From Phytophthora quininea (lineage: Eukaryota; Oomycota; Peronosporomycetes; Peronosporales; Peronosporaceae), in NCBI GenBank assembly GCA_011947345.1, contig JAAVTG010000477.1, positions 44,118 to 108,117 on the forward strand: DNA of 64,000 nt, given 5' to 3'. The translations under genes and the position numbers were made by a program. Every line of letters starts with the position of its first letter. Position 1 is the stretch's first letter. The notes below the pieces were generated by a model. It was not told the DNA's origin and searched no databases. It worked only from the letters and a program-made list of their open reading frames with translations. Below are positions 54,611 to 64,000 of this stretch, in pieces.

Positions 54611-56848
54611 TTGGTGGGGGATGGAGACTTATCGCCTCGATTTCCCACCCAGAAGAAATCCCACCGCTATGGTACCCTGCAAGCTGTGGCGACGAAGTGG
54701 TCGTTCCTGCAGCCGTGGATTGATGCTCTGAGCCCGCGTTTGTCAGAAGAAGAACCTGAAGTGGAAGTGGTCGTCGAGTTCAGCTGCTCGTCCGACGCAT
54801 GGAACAACAAAAAGAAATCGACGATGCAGCAGTGTTCGCTGCACGTTAGCTTTCCGCTGGACGAGACCAGACGAACGGGGGTTGAAAGCAGCTGCAGCGT
54901 GCTCGAGAAGCGATGGAGCTACTCAACATGCTGAGCGCAGTCGCTAATACTGTATTCATCAGAGTATTATCCCACTTCATGCAGCTCCCAAAGCGAGGAA
55001 ATGGGGCCCAGAAGCGTCGGCTGTTGTGTCCGACGTGGAAATGCTATGTAATCGGAAAAGTATCGTCAAGTGACCCCGTCGCGACTCAGTCTTCGGTGTC
55101 ATGGGGAAGTTTGCTTGGCTGTCCAGATGATCCGTGGGAGTATTCGTCGGCGTTTCGTAACGCGATGGAGACGCTGGAGGACATGGGACGTACCCAGCCT
55201 GGAGATTGGTGGTACGTCCGTGCCTCGATTGATTGGACAGTAAGTTGTGATGGCGCGTCTGTAGCTGGGAAGCAAAAGTGTCCGATACTGGAAGAGATGA
55301 TTCCAACGCCCAAGCACTAGTAGTGCTGCACTACGCACACGAACTGGGAAGATGTTTTGCTTCCAAGTGTCCTGCCGCGGTTCAGCTCTTTTGTGTACAA
55401 GAAAACTCGTCCTTGCTTCGCTCGTGGAGAGAAACCCCGTATCAACCGAGCCGAACGATGGAGCACCGAATCTTGCACATGACTTTGGTTTTCAATAGTG
55501 ACAAGGTCCCAGCAGTGGTGGAGGCGCTGACACGCTTGGAGTTGACGTCGTTCAACCTCAAACTCGAGCTTTGGGGCATTGCGCAGGATGTTCGAAGCTC
55601 CGGGCTGCTGTTGAGCAGAATGATCTACGGTCATTCGATGTGTCGGTCGTTCGGTCAAGACGACAGAGTTCTTGAGCGAAGCAGGGTGATCCAGCACATT
55701 GACATGACGTACGTTATGGGCACCGTCTTGGGGATTCCTGCTTTTTACTCGGCGGTTGCTCGTGTGCGGCTTCGCACACTGACCATCCAGCCTTTCATAC
55801 CCGAAGTTGACGATGATGCGATTAGTTTGGCTTGTTGCATACAGTGGCAATGGCTAGCATTCGTGTTGGCAAACCCTAATGAAGACACTTCCCTCAGGTC
55901 CTTAGAAGTTTCGGCACTGGAGTTAGTACCATTCGACGTGGATGCCATGGAAGCCGTGATGAAAGCAAATCACCCTGAACCAAATCTCGAGGACTACGCT
56001 GCGGAGTACGGAGTTGTCGACCTTCCGGTTGGAACGCGGTTCCAACCTCAAATCTATGATAGCGAAGGGAGTCAAGACGACGCCGATTTTCGTCTTTTAA
56101 GAGCATGTCGATGTTGAGCGAAGCTGATATCACCGGACACGACCAATATTGTTATCCCCAGGTATGGAATTTGCTCGGTAACGATGGATGATGCCGTTCA
56201 TTTCATTCGTGATACGAGTTGCCGTACTCGGTCGCAGAATCTGCGCCGCCTGAAACTGTGTGTAGCTACCATAAGGAACCATGACGCGGTGCCAAGACTG
56301 CTGAAATTGATCGGGTTCGGACTGCGGTGGCTGGCGTTCATCTACACTGACAATCTATCAGGCGTTTTGGATTTGGGTGTTTGGCTGCTGCTTGTCCCGA
56401 GTTGAAAGCGCTGCGGACTTCGTTTGTCACCGTCAAGGTGTCGGGTCCAGTGATGCGCTACGGCGGTGGCCACTTCGGAAATGGACATTGCAGGCGATTT
56501 AACTGGTTTGGAGCCTTGCCTCCGTGATCCAGCGTACCGAATCTCGCGAGAGTTAGAGGTGTTGAAGGTCGACATTCCGCTAGGCTGGGAACTTGATAGT
56601 GATGAAGAAATGGAGGCTCTCAAATCGCACAACGGGGAGTATCTGCCGATTGTGAAGCAACGACTCCCCATGGTATCCAAGCTGGCCACGATCAGCGTTG
56701 TTTACTGTGCAGAGGTCAAGGCGTGGCAGCATTTGGACTCGCACTTGGTGTCGCTGGTGTTCGGATACGCTGCAACTCCCATGCGGCGACACGTTCAAGT
56801 GCAAGTTTCAAGACATTTAATGTTATCCCACACCAAGCAGACAACTGA
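54611..56848 (+). pseudogene. LRR-like protein (left-arm copy), many lesions
   Basis: Same family as 41819-43972. Readable blocks: WSFLQPWIDALSPRLSEEE, CPTWKCYVIGKVSSSDP, WGSLLGCPDDPWEYSSAF, DWWYVRASIDW, RSLEVSALELVPFDVDAME. Lesions: a frame change next to a G5 run (54877-54881) shared with the right-arm copy; a 14-bp insertion at about 55318-55331 that introduces a stop and is absent from the right copy; TGA at 56115-56117 (CGA on the right); and one-base losses near 56380, 56453, 56482 and 56812. No good ATG is visible at the 5' end. The C-terminal half has irregular Leu-rich stretches. Confidence 0.65.
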
Positions 56849-56954
56849 AGAGACCTACGGAAGTGAAAACAATGGCACTTGCTATTTACTTTCGATCCTA
56901 AATCTCATGCTCTTGTGTGCATGGTGCGTAGAGGTCAGTGCCTAGAGTCTCTCC

Positions 56955-57053
56955 CTACTTCATCTGGCGGAGTTCCTCCTGGATCTCCTGGATGGTCTTG
57001 CCCTTGGTCTCCGGCACGTATTTGACGGTGAAAGCGAGCGCCATGCACAGAGC
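56955..57053 (-). pseudogene. Truncated 3' end of the sugar transporter gene
   Basis: Encodes the last ~32 residues of the transporter at 58562-60277 (VKYVPETKGKTIQEIQEEL and the stop) in reverse orientation, with one change (A for V before TVKY). It was carried along at the inner end of the inverted duplication and cannot be functional. Confidence 0.9.
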
Positions 57054-57202
57054 GACACTCGGCCAACTCGCAACCACTTCAACTTGCTTTCTTTTAGAGA
57101 GTTTTATGTTAAGAGCATTTAAACTCAGTTGTTGTATGGCACAACGCTCTTATAACGAGGCTCTTAAAACGTATCTCTGACGCAGACCGCCCACTCTTCA
57201 AG

Positions 57203-58105
57203 ATGCTGCCTCGCGCTCTGCTCTCCGCCGGTCTCGCTCGTCCGCACGTGCTCCAGCAGACCCGCCGCTTCTCGCAGGCGACGGCGTTCCCACTACTTCG
57301 CGCTCGGGCGCAGCACGTTAAGCCCAGCGCCGCTGTGGCGCTCTTCAGCTCGCAATCCAGGTGGGTAGCGCTCTTAAAACTCAAGTCTCTTATATTTCAC
57401 TCTCATCAACACATTGTGAAGTGCGCTAGAGCTTGCAGAGTCATCGCGTTCATGGAAGCAAACAACAGGAAGTCATGCTCTTAACTACTGGAAAGCTGCA
57501 TCACTGGCTGCCGGTGCATGTGGCGCCATCAACTTGCTAGACGAGCGGGAACCTGCCGCGTGTGCTGGCAGTTCCAGTAAGGGAGACAATGAGGATCCGT
57601 GGGAGCAAACCAAAAGAAACTACAAGAGCTATCAACTCTAGCAGTCTCCCAATTGGCAGCGCTCCTCCCCGAAGACTACAGCAACCTCCAGAAGCAGGTA
57701 GATGAGTTCCTGGCCTCGGGCAAAGGCGGGCAATTGACCTGGGGGTTCTGCATGGGTGTGTGCGCTGGCTTTGCCATGAGGAAGATGTCCAAGCTGGGCG
57801 CCGTGGCTATTGGCACAATGTTCATCTTGCTGCAGTGCGCCAGCTACTCGGGGTACATTGACGTCAACTACAAGAAGATGGAGCGTGACGTGATGAACTA
57901 CCTCGATATCAATAAGGTGGGCGGTGATGCATGTTTGCTGGTTGTATCTTTTTGTTTAACTTACCTGATTTGAATGTAGGACGGCGTGTTCGACACCAAA
58001 GACTTGGACTCGATGTACAAGTCGCTCATGAAGGTGTTGGAGTTCAGTCTACCAGCGGGGAGCGGCTTTGCCGTGGGCTTTATGCTTGGCTTTCGTTCGG
58101 GATAG
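57203..58105 (+). CDS. FUN14-domain mitochondrial membrane protein, four exons
   Basis: Exons 57203-57360, 57473-57576, 57642-57916 and 57980-58105; all introns are GT-AG (112, 65, 63 bp) with phases 2, 1, 0; product about 220 residues. The start MLPRALLSAGLARPHVLQQ continues with Arg/Ser/Ala-rich, acid-free sequence (RRFSQATAF) typical of a mitochondrial presequence. The FUN14 domain is GFCMGVCAGFAMRKMSKLGA, FILLQCASYSGYIDVNYKKM and the final GSGFAVGFMLGFRSG. FUN14 proteins (FUNDC1 in animals) lie in the mitochondrial outer membrane and act in mitophagy; here a cleavable-looking presequence may imply a different membrane. Exon 2 to exon 3 joining (57642 versus 57645) is uncertain by three bases. 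Confidence 0.85.
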
Positions 58106-58561
58106 GTCTTGCCTGCGAAATACAGTGCTGCAGTGCTGAGTTTTGTAGTCCGTCCTTGTTGTCGGTGCATCACTTTTGGTTGTGAAACTGGCAGCTGAAG
58201 TATGGCAGAGGATGGCAACGAGGATGGTCATTTGCACACCCAAGCACCATTCGATTCCATTGTCGAATACCGACAAGTGATGCATTCCTACTCTAATTGA
58301 GAAAACCTCTGCCTTGACCGCTGCGCACCAGCGATGATGCTGATGACGGCCCGCTATGGTAAGAACTCAGTAAAGTCTCATGAAATAGAACCTGAATACA
58401 AATTACCATATGCGGGTTTCATGGGTACGGAAGCTCGCTTATCATAAACCACGTGCGACTGTCGGCGATCTTTCGTGGCGTCGTACACTAACTGCTCATT
58501 CGTCGTCTCGCTGTCGTCGTAGCAGACTCCGCTCTGAGCTCCGAGGATCGACGCCAAGACC
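58106..58561. other. Intergenic between FUN14 and transporter genes
   Basis: About 0.45 kb holding the 3' end of the FUN14 gene and the promoter of the transporter. No further feature recognised. Confidence 0.4.
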
Positions 58562-60277
58562 ATGCAGCACTCGCAGAGCGACGTGGCGCTGGGCACCAAC
58601 GGCAGTTGGGCTGACCTCAAGATCGCCGAGGGCCTCAAGAAACGCTCCAACACGGCGCAGAACCTGCAGTTCTATGGTCGGTTTTAAGAGCAAGACTTGT
58701 CTTAGGTCTTTTCAAACTAACAGCTCTCTTAATGCACCTGTAGTGGAAGAACAAAAGCGGCTGTACCAGGAGCTGCCGTTCTCGGTACTGCCGGGCATGC
58801 GCCGGCAGTCGTTCCAGCGCGAACGCAGCTTCTCCAACCTCAAGTCGCGCTCCTCCTGGGGCAGCTTCACCAACCTGGTGGCTCGTGGAAGGACCAGCCG
58901 CTCTTAGGCGCCGACGACGAGTTCCCTGAGCCGGGCTACACGTTCCCTCTTCTCTTAAGTTGTGGGGTCGCTCTTATGAGCGCCTTCCAGTTCGGGTACA
59001 ATACCGGCGTCACTGGCGGCATCAATCCGGACGTCATCTTCCCTGGCCATAGTGACCTGCAATGGGCCATCTGTGTGTCCATCTTTGCTGTGGGAGGCCC
59101 CATCGGTTCTCTTACAGCAGGCCAAGTGAGCACTGTACTGGGCCGTAAGAAGGCGCTCCTAGTGGACTCGTTCCTCTTCATCATCGCTGGAGCTATCATG
59201 GCGCTATCCGTCAACATGTACGCTCTGATTCTAGGCAGATTTCTAGTGGGTTTCGCCTCAGGCACGGTGAGTGTGGTGGTGCCGCTGTATCTGGGAGAGT
59301 TGGCCCCGCCCAATCTGCGTGGTGCCTTAGGTACCGGATACCAATTGTTCATGGTCATCGGTATCTTGGCAGCGGATCTGCTAGCCTTCAAGTACTCTGG
59401 AGAGAGCCACGGCATGGCGGATCCTGGTTGGAGACTGCTCTTCGGGTTTACGGCAGTTCCTGGACTGTTGCAATTGGCGTTGGCTTCGCTCTTGACTGAG
59501 AGTCCTCGTTGGCTTCTAACTAAGAACCGCCCGAAAGAAGCGGCCGACATTTTGAGGAGATTGCGTGGCTCCAATGACGTGTACGAGGAAATCGACAGCA
59601 TCTGCTCGGCCAGTGACAACGAGTCGGGCGCTAACACTGGCATTTGGGACGTGCTGAGAGATCCGACCATCCGCTTCCCTCTCATTGCGGCCATTGTGCT
59701 GCAAGTCGCGCAACAATTCAGCGGTATCAATGCCGTCATGTTCTACGCTAGTTCGTTCTTTAAGAACGTCGGGCTTAAGGACCCACTTGTGGGCGCCACG
59801 TTGGTGTACACGGTCAACGTCATCTCGACGGGCGTGGCGCTTGTGCTCATGGACACGGCTGGTCGTCGACCGCTGCTGATCTACTCGGCCATTGGCATGA
59901 TCTTCTCCGCCATCGTCTTGACCTTGGGACTGATGAATGCACTGCCGTTTGCCAGCATGGCGAGTGTGGGCGGCGTCATGTGCTTTGTCTGGTTCTTCGA
60001 GATCGGACTCGGCCCCATCCCGTGGCTGATTGTGGCCGAGATGTTCCCTGCCAAACCGCGTCCGACTGCGATGAGCATTGCGACGATGGTCAACTGGTCG
60101 TGCAGCTTCTTGGTTGGGCTCATGTTCCCAACGATGCAAAGTGAACTGGCCGAGTACACGTTCGTGCCGTTCCTGATCGCTCTGTGCATGGCGCTCGTTT
60201 TCACCGTCAAATACGTGCCGGAGACCAAGGGCAAGACCATCCAGGAGATCCAGGAGGAACTCCGCCAGATGAAGTAG
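58562..60277 (+). CDS. MFS sugar transporter (SP family), two exons, one frame break
   Basis: Exon 1 58562-58676, intron 58677-58743 (67 bp, GT-AG), exon 2 to 60277; about 549 residues after correction. Hallmarks of the sugar-porter family: FGYNTGVTGG in span 1, GRKKALL in loop 2-3, TESPRWLLTKNR after span 6, QQFSGINAVMFYASSFF in span 7, DTAGRRPLL in loop 8-9, GPIPWLIVAEMFP in span 10 and VPETKGKTIQEIQEEL at the end. The N-terminal cytosolic tail (~110 residues, basic and Ser-rich: SFQRERSFSNLKSRSSW) is long for the family. The frame is lost at GG (58887-58888): one extra G joins LVARG to KDQPLLGADDEF. Likely a plasma-membrane hexose carrier. Its 3' end lies at the inner border of the right inverted-repeat arm. 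Confidence 0.92.
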
Positions 60278-60383
60278 GGAGAGACTCTAGGCACTGACCT
60301 CTACGCACCATGCACACAAGAGCATGAGATTTAGGATCGAAAGTAAATAGCAAGTGCCATTGTTTTCACTTCCGTAGGTCACT

Positions 60384-62608
60384 TCAGTTGTCTGCTTGGT
60401 GTGGGATAACATTAAATGTCTTGGAAACTTGCACTTGAACGTGTCGCTGCATGGGAGTTGCAGCGTATCCGAACACCAGCGACACCAAGTGCGAGTCCAA
60501 ATGCTGCCACGCCTTGACCTCTGCTACTTGAACAACGCTGATCGTGGCCAGCTTGGACACCATGGGAAGTCGTTGCTTCACAATCGGCAGATACTCCCCG
60601 TTGTGCGATTTGAGAGCCTCCATTTCTTCGTCACTATCAAGTTCCCAGCCTAGCGGAATGTCGACCTTCAACACCTCTAACTCTCGCGAGATTCGGTACG
60701 CTGGATCACGGAGACAAGGCTCCAAGCCAGTTAAATCGCCTGCAATGTCCAATTTCCGAAGTGGCCACCGCCGTAGCGCATCACTCGGACCCGACACCTT
60801 GACGGTGACAAACGAAGTCCGCAGCGCTTTCAACTCAGGGCAAGCAGCAGCCAAAGCACCCAAATCCAAAACGCCTGATAGATTGTCGGTGTAGATGAAC
60901 GCCAGCCACCGCAGTCTGAACCCGATCAATTTCAGCAGTCTTGGCACCGCGTCATGGTTCCTTATGGTAGCTACACACAGTTTCAGGCGGCGCAGATGCT
61001 GCGACCTAGTACGGCAACTCGTATCACGAATGAAATGAACGGCATCATCCATCGTTACCGAGCAAATTCCATACCCGGGGATAACAACATTGGCCGTGTC
61101 CGGTGATATCAACTCCGCTCGACATCGACACGCTCTTAAACGACGAAAATCGGCGTCGTCTTGACTCCCTTCGCCATCATAGATTTGAGGTTGGAACCGC
61201 GTTCCAACCGGAAGGTCGACAACTCCGTACTCCGCAGCGTAGTCCTCGAGATTTGGTTCAGGGTGATTTGCTTTCATCACGGCTTCCATGGCATCCACGT
61301 CGAATGGTACTAACTCCAGTGCCGAAACTTCTAAGGACCTGAGGGAAGTGTCTTCATTAGGGTTTGCCAACACGAATGCTAGCCATTGCCACTGTATGCA
61401 ACAAGCCAAACTAATCGCATCATCGTCAACTTCGGGTATGAAAGGCTGGATGGTCAGTGTGCGAAGCCGCACACGAGCAACCGCCGAGTAAAAGCAGGAA
61501 TCCCCAAGATGGTGCCCATAACGTACGTCATGTCAATGTGCTGGATCACCCTACTTCGCTCAAGAACTCTGTCGTCTTGACCGAACGACTGACACATCGA
61601 ATGACCGTAGATCATTCTGCTCAACAGCAGCCCGAAACTTCGAACATCCTGCGCAATGCCCCAAAGCTCGAGTTTGAGGTTGAACGACGTCAACTCCAAG
61701 CGTGTCAGCGCCTCCACCACTGCTGGGACCTTGTCACTATTGAAAACCAAAGTCATGTGCAAGATTCGGTGCTCCATCGTTCGGCTCGGTTGATACGGGG
61801 TTTCTCTCCACGAGCGAAGCAAGGACGAGTTTTCTTGTACACAAAGAGCTGAACCGCGGCAGGACACTCGGAAGCAAAACATCTTCCCAGTTCGTGTGCG
61901 TAGTGCTTGGGTGTTGGAATCATCTCTTCCAGTATCGGACACTTTTGCTTCCCGGCTACAGACGCGCCATCACAACTTACTGTCCAATCAATCGAGGCAC
62001 GGACGTACCACCAATCTCCAGGCTGGGTACGTCCCATGTCCTCCAGCGTCTCCATCGCGTTACGAAACGCCGACGAATACTCCCACGGATCATCTGGACA
62101 GCCAAGCAAACTTCCCCATGACACCGAAGACTGAGTCGCGACGGGGTCACTTGACGATACTTTTCCGATTACATAGCATTTCCACGTCGGACACAACAGC
62201 CGACGCTTCTGGCCCCATTTCCTCGCTTTGGGAGCTGCATGAAGTGGGATAATACTCTGATGAATACAGTATTAGCGACTGCGCTCAGCATGTTGAGTAG
62301 CTCCATCGCTTCTCGAGCACGCTGCAGCTGCTTTCAACCCCCGTTCGTCTGGTCTCGTCCAGCGGAAAGCTAACGTGCAGCGAACACTGCTGCATCGTCG
62401 ATTTCTTTTTGTTGTTCCATGCGTCGGACGAGCAGCTGAACTCGACGACCACTTCCACTTCAGGTTCTTCTTCTGACAAACGCGGGCTCAGAGCATCAAT
62501 CCACGGCTGCAGGAACGACCACTTCGTCGCCACAGCTTGCAGGGTACCATAGCGGTGGGATTTCTTCTGGGTGGGAAATCGAGGCGATAAGTCTCCATCC
62601 CCCACCAA
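60384..62608 (-). pseudogene. LRR-like protein (right-arm copy), frame-broken
   Basis: Better preserved than the left copy: an open C-terminal part of about 360 codons (61472 to the stop at 60384) contains FIPEVDDDAISLACCIQW, SLRSLEVSALELVPFDVDA and Leu-rich blocks (LRRLKLCVATIRNHDAV; LRKLDIAGDLTGLEPCL). Upstream, frame losses occur at T runs near 61490 and 61850 (left copy has one T more in each) and at the shared site next to C5 (62338-62342). The shared break predates the duplication, so at least one lesion is real. Function unknown. Confidence 0.65.
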
Positions 62609-62620
62609 GTAAAATTTGAA

Positions 62621-63002
62621 GTGAGGACAGCTTTTTACCTTCCAGTTGAAGCGACAAGACGTACTGGAGAAGCCATCACTGCCAAAGTCCCGCTAACCTT
62701 AGAGGGAAAAACTGGTTTGCACTTTCAGATTGGAAAGCGCTCCGAGGTCATCCTTCAACTGGAGTTGCTAACACGACGAGTACTATGCATCGGAACAAAC
62801 GTTTGCAGATTTTGTTGGTGTGCGTCGCTCTTACTGTAACCAAAACTTGTTTTATCGCTCATCGGATCACGAACTTTTGAGGAAACCCAACGCACCACGG
62901 CGTCTAGTGCATGGTTACGTGCAGCACGATCCCGACACGCGAGCTATCTTGTTCGAACCGCGGTCTCCGGAATCCATGACTAGCATCAAAATTACTGTGT
63001 AG
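62621..63002 (+). pseudogene. Unrecognised coding-like fragment (right copy)
   Basis: Counterpart of 54220-54598 in the right arm, divergent from the LRR-like gene. Same blocks (RTAFYLPVEATRRTGEAITA; HGYVQHDPDTRAILFEPRSP) and the same frame change near 62800. A three-A difference near 62707 (GGAAAA) changes the local frame relative to the left copy. No family recognised. Confidence 0.35.
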
Positions 63003-63275
63003 CGAGCCCATTCTGCGCAGGTCTTTGAAGATGAAGACGTGCAGCCACAAGATGCGGACAATAGTAGATGCTATTACTTTCCATTCTCCTACCTTGCGCT
63101 GTTAAGCAACCTGCGCATTCCTCAAACTGCTTCGTAGCACTAACAACCATGGTTGCAGAAATTCCCATTCACTCTCCACAGCTCGCACAAATGATTTTCC
63201 GAGTGGTGAAGCGAGCGGGAAAATCTCAAAGTGAATAGTGATATCTTTCTCGTGCAAAAACCTTATCCCAGGCTT

Positions 63276-63647
63276 AACGGTGCTTGCCCGTTAATGCTCG
63301 TCCCAGGTTTAACGGTACCCGCAAAGATTTCCCACCCCAGCGCCAAGAAGTGCATCTTACCAACTTGTAAATCGTCCTTACCCAAAGCACTGCACCCCTA
63401 AAACCAGCGACAACATGCTCAAATCCAAGCGATGTATTGCCAACGCTAATCGCGAGTAGGTGCGTTGAGCACCTTATCCCAATGTCGTGCCGTATCGATT
63501 CGACACTGTCTACAACGGCACGCTGTTGAAAGAGTAAAACCATCATTGTAGAATGTCGTGGTCGATCCGAACTGAAGCCTTCGCCAGTCAACACAGTCTC
63601 ACGACAACAACGAAGTGCTTCTCGAGATCCATAAAACATTGCAGTAG
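63276..63647. other. Intergenic with short imperfect repeats
   Basis: Just outside the right arm. CCTTATCCCAGGCTTAACGG (about 63261-63280) recurs imperfectly as CGTCCCAGGTTTAACGG (about 63299-63315), and TTAACGG/CCGTTAA could pair around a 7-base loop at 63274-63295. No gene recognised. Confidence 0.35.
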
Positions 63648-63878
63648 TTGCACGCCCGCCAATACGACAACTGCGTGATACAAATACTAGAGTATGCGCT
63701 GGAACGGGGCTGCCTGACTATCATTCGGAGGTTTTACGCCAACAAAAGCTGTGCAGTATTCGTGCAGCACATGAGCCTCTCCCAGGGCAGCGAACTCCTA
63801 CGATGGTTGCTCGAGAATGGTCCTCTACTCGACTATGACGCGACTCGCAGACTCCTTCAAGATCGAAAAGTAAGCTGA
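63648..63878 (+). CDS. Possible ankyrin-like fragment
   Basis: An open frame of 76 codons reading ILEYALERGCLTIIRRFYAN and LLRWLLENGPLLDYDATRRL. The helix-helix pattern with RWLLENG resembles the ankyrin-type repeats abundant in oomycete genomes. The first codon is an ATG but nothing else supports it as a complete gene; it may be a fragment or the 5' end of something extending beyond the window by splicing. Confidence 0.3.
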   Translation: MHARQYDNCVIQILEYALERGCLTIIRRFYANKSCAVFVQHMSLSQGSELLRWLLENGPLLDYDATRRLLQDRKVS

Positions 63879-64000
63879 CCGTGAAGTGATGCCGTGTGAA
63901 GTGATGTCATAGCTGTCTGAAGGTGATCGCGTTTTAATCGTGTGCAATGCATTTGACCATGGGCTTGAAACTCTGACGTGCGAGTGGGCCTTTCGGAGAC

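Larger units (their letters stand above)
53945..57055 (+). repeat. Left arm of a ~3.1 kb inverted duplication
   Basis: Matches the reverse complement of 60178-63275 over its whole length with scattered substitutions and one-base indels. The outer end is near TTTTGCACGAGAAAGATAT (53964-); the inner end is within the transporter 3' coding sequence (about 57053). Because this arm holds only the last ~100 bp of the transporter gene, it is probably the inserted copy and the right arm the donor. Confidence 0.9.
60178..63275 (-). repeat. Right arm of the ~3.1 kb inverted duplication
   Basis: Reverse complement of 53945-57055. It begins within the last ~100 bp of the transporter coding sequence and ends near TTTCTCGTGCAAAAACC (63246-). 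As it contains the native end of the full transporter gene it is probably the original. With the 3.1 kb spacer the structure covers about 9.3 kb. Confidence 0.9.

Noticed and set aside
1..64000. CRISPR arrays, bacterial operons, rRNA genes, telomere repeats
   Set aside because: None seen; spliced genes and oomycete-type families show that the window is eukaryotic nuclear DNA.
1..64000. Secreted RxLR or Crinkler effector genes
   Set aside because: No frame combines a signal peptide with an RxLR-dEER or LFLAK motif; isolated R-x-L-R strings occur in random contexts.

Overview
The window looks like a gene-dense piece of an oomycete nuclear genome, most likely Phytophthora or a close relative (Peronosporales). 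The evidence is compact genes with few short GT-AG introns, tandem oomycete-type START + FYVE-like zinc-finger proteins, a tandem array of divergent bZIP-like proteins with a long START-like C-terminal region, and a degenerate LINE tail at the left edge. No database search was possible; family names rest on motifs read by eye.

Layout. 1-900: remnant of a non-LTR retrotransposon (zf-RVT region). 0.9-4.7 kb: a broken lipase-like alpha/beta hydrolase gene, flanked by inverted copies of the 3' end of a bZIP-like gene. 3.6-19.0 kb: ten tandem or mixed-strand bZIP-like genes. Four are uninterrupted (5541-6713, 9473-10627, 12413-13534, 16351-17502); the others carry one or more frame breaks. 19.0-39.4 kb: nine START-FYVE-like genes, including one pseudogene with an internal deletion, interrupted by one conserved three-exon JMJD7-type JmjC gene (32685-33897). 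39.4-44.0 kb: a multi-membrane-span gene and a divergent LRR-like gene, both frame-broken. 45.3-51.5 kb: a second subgroup of three START-FYVE-like genes. 51.7-53.8 kb: an intact second copy of the membrane protein. 53.9-63.3 kb: a large inverted duplication (arms about 3.1 kb, spacer about 3.1 kb). Each arm holds a broken LRR-like gene, and the spacer holds a FUN14-domain mitochondrial gene and most of a sugar transporter. The last 700 bases hold a weak ankyrin-like fragment.

How the genes may work together. The bZIP-like proteins replace the normally invariant basic-region Asn by His, Gln or Glu. Six of the ten genes have the octamer TCACGTCA (or its complement TGACGTGA) within about 70 bp of the chosen ATG. 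Since ACGT cores are classic bZIP sites, this suggests self- or cross-regulation inside the array. The neighbouring array pairs a START (lipid-binding) fold with a FYVE-like finger that lacks the basic PI3P-binding motif. A functional link between the two arrays is only inference.

Caution. About fifteen coding regions are interrupted by apparent one-base losses, often inside runs of 2-6 identical bases. Some of these may be assembly errors rather than real pseudogene lesions, so I label single-break genes as CDS and multi-lesion ones as pseudogenes.
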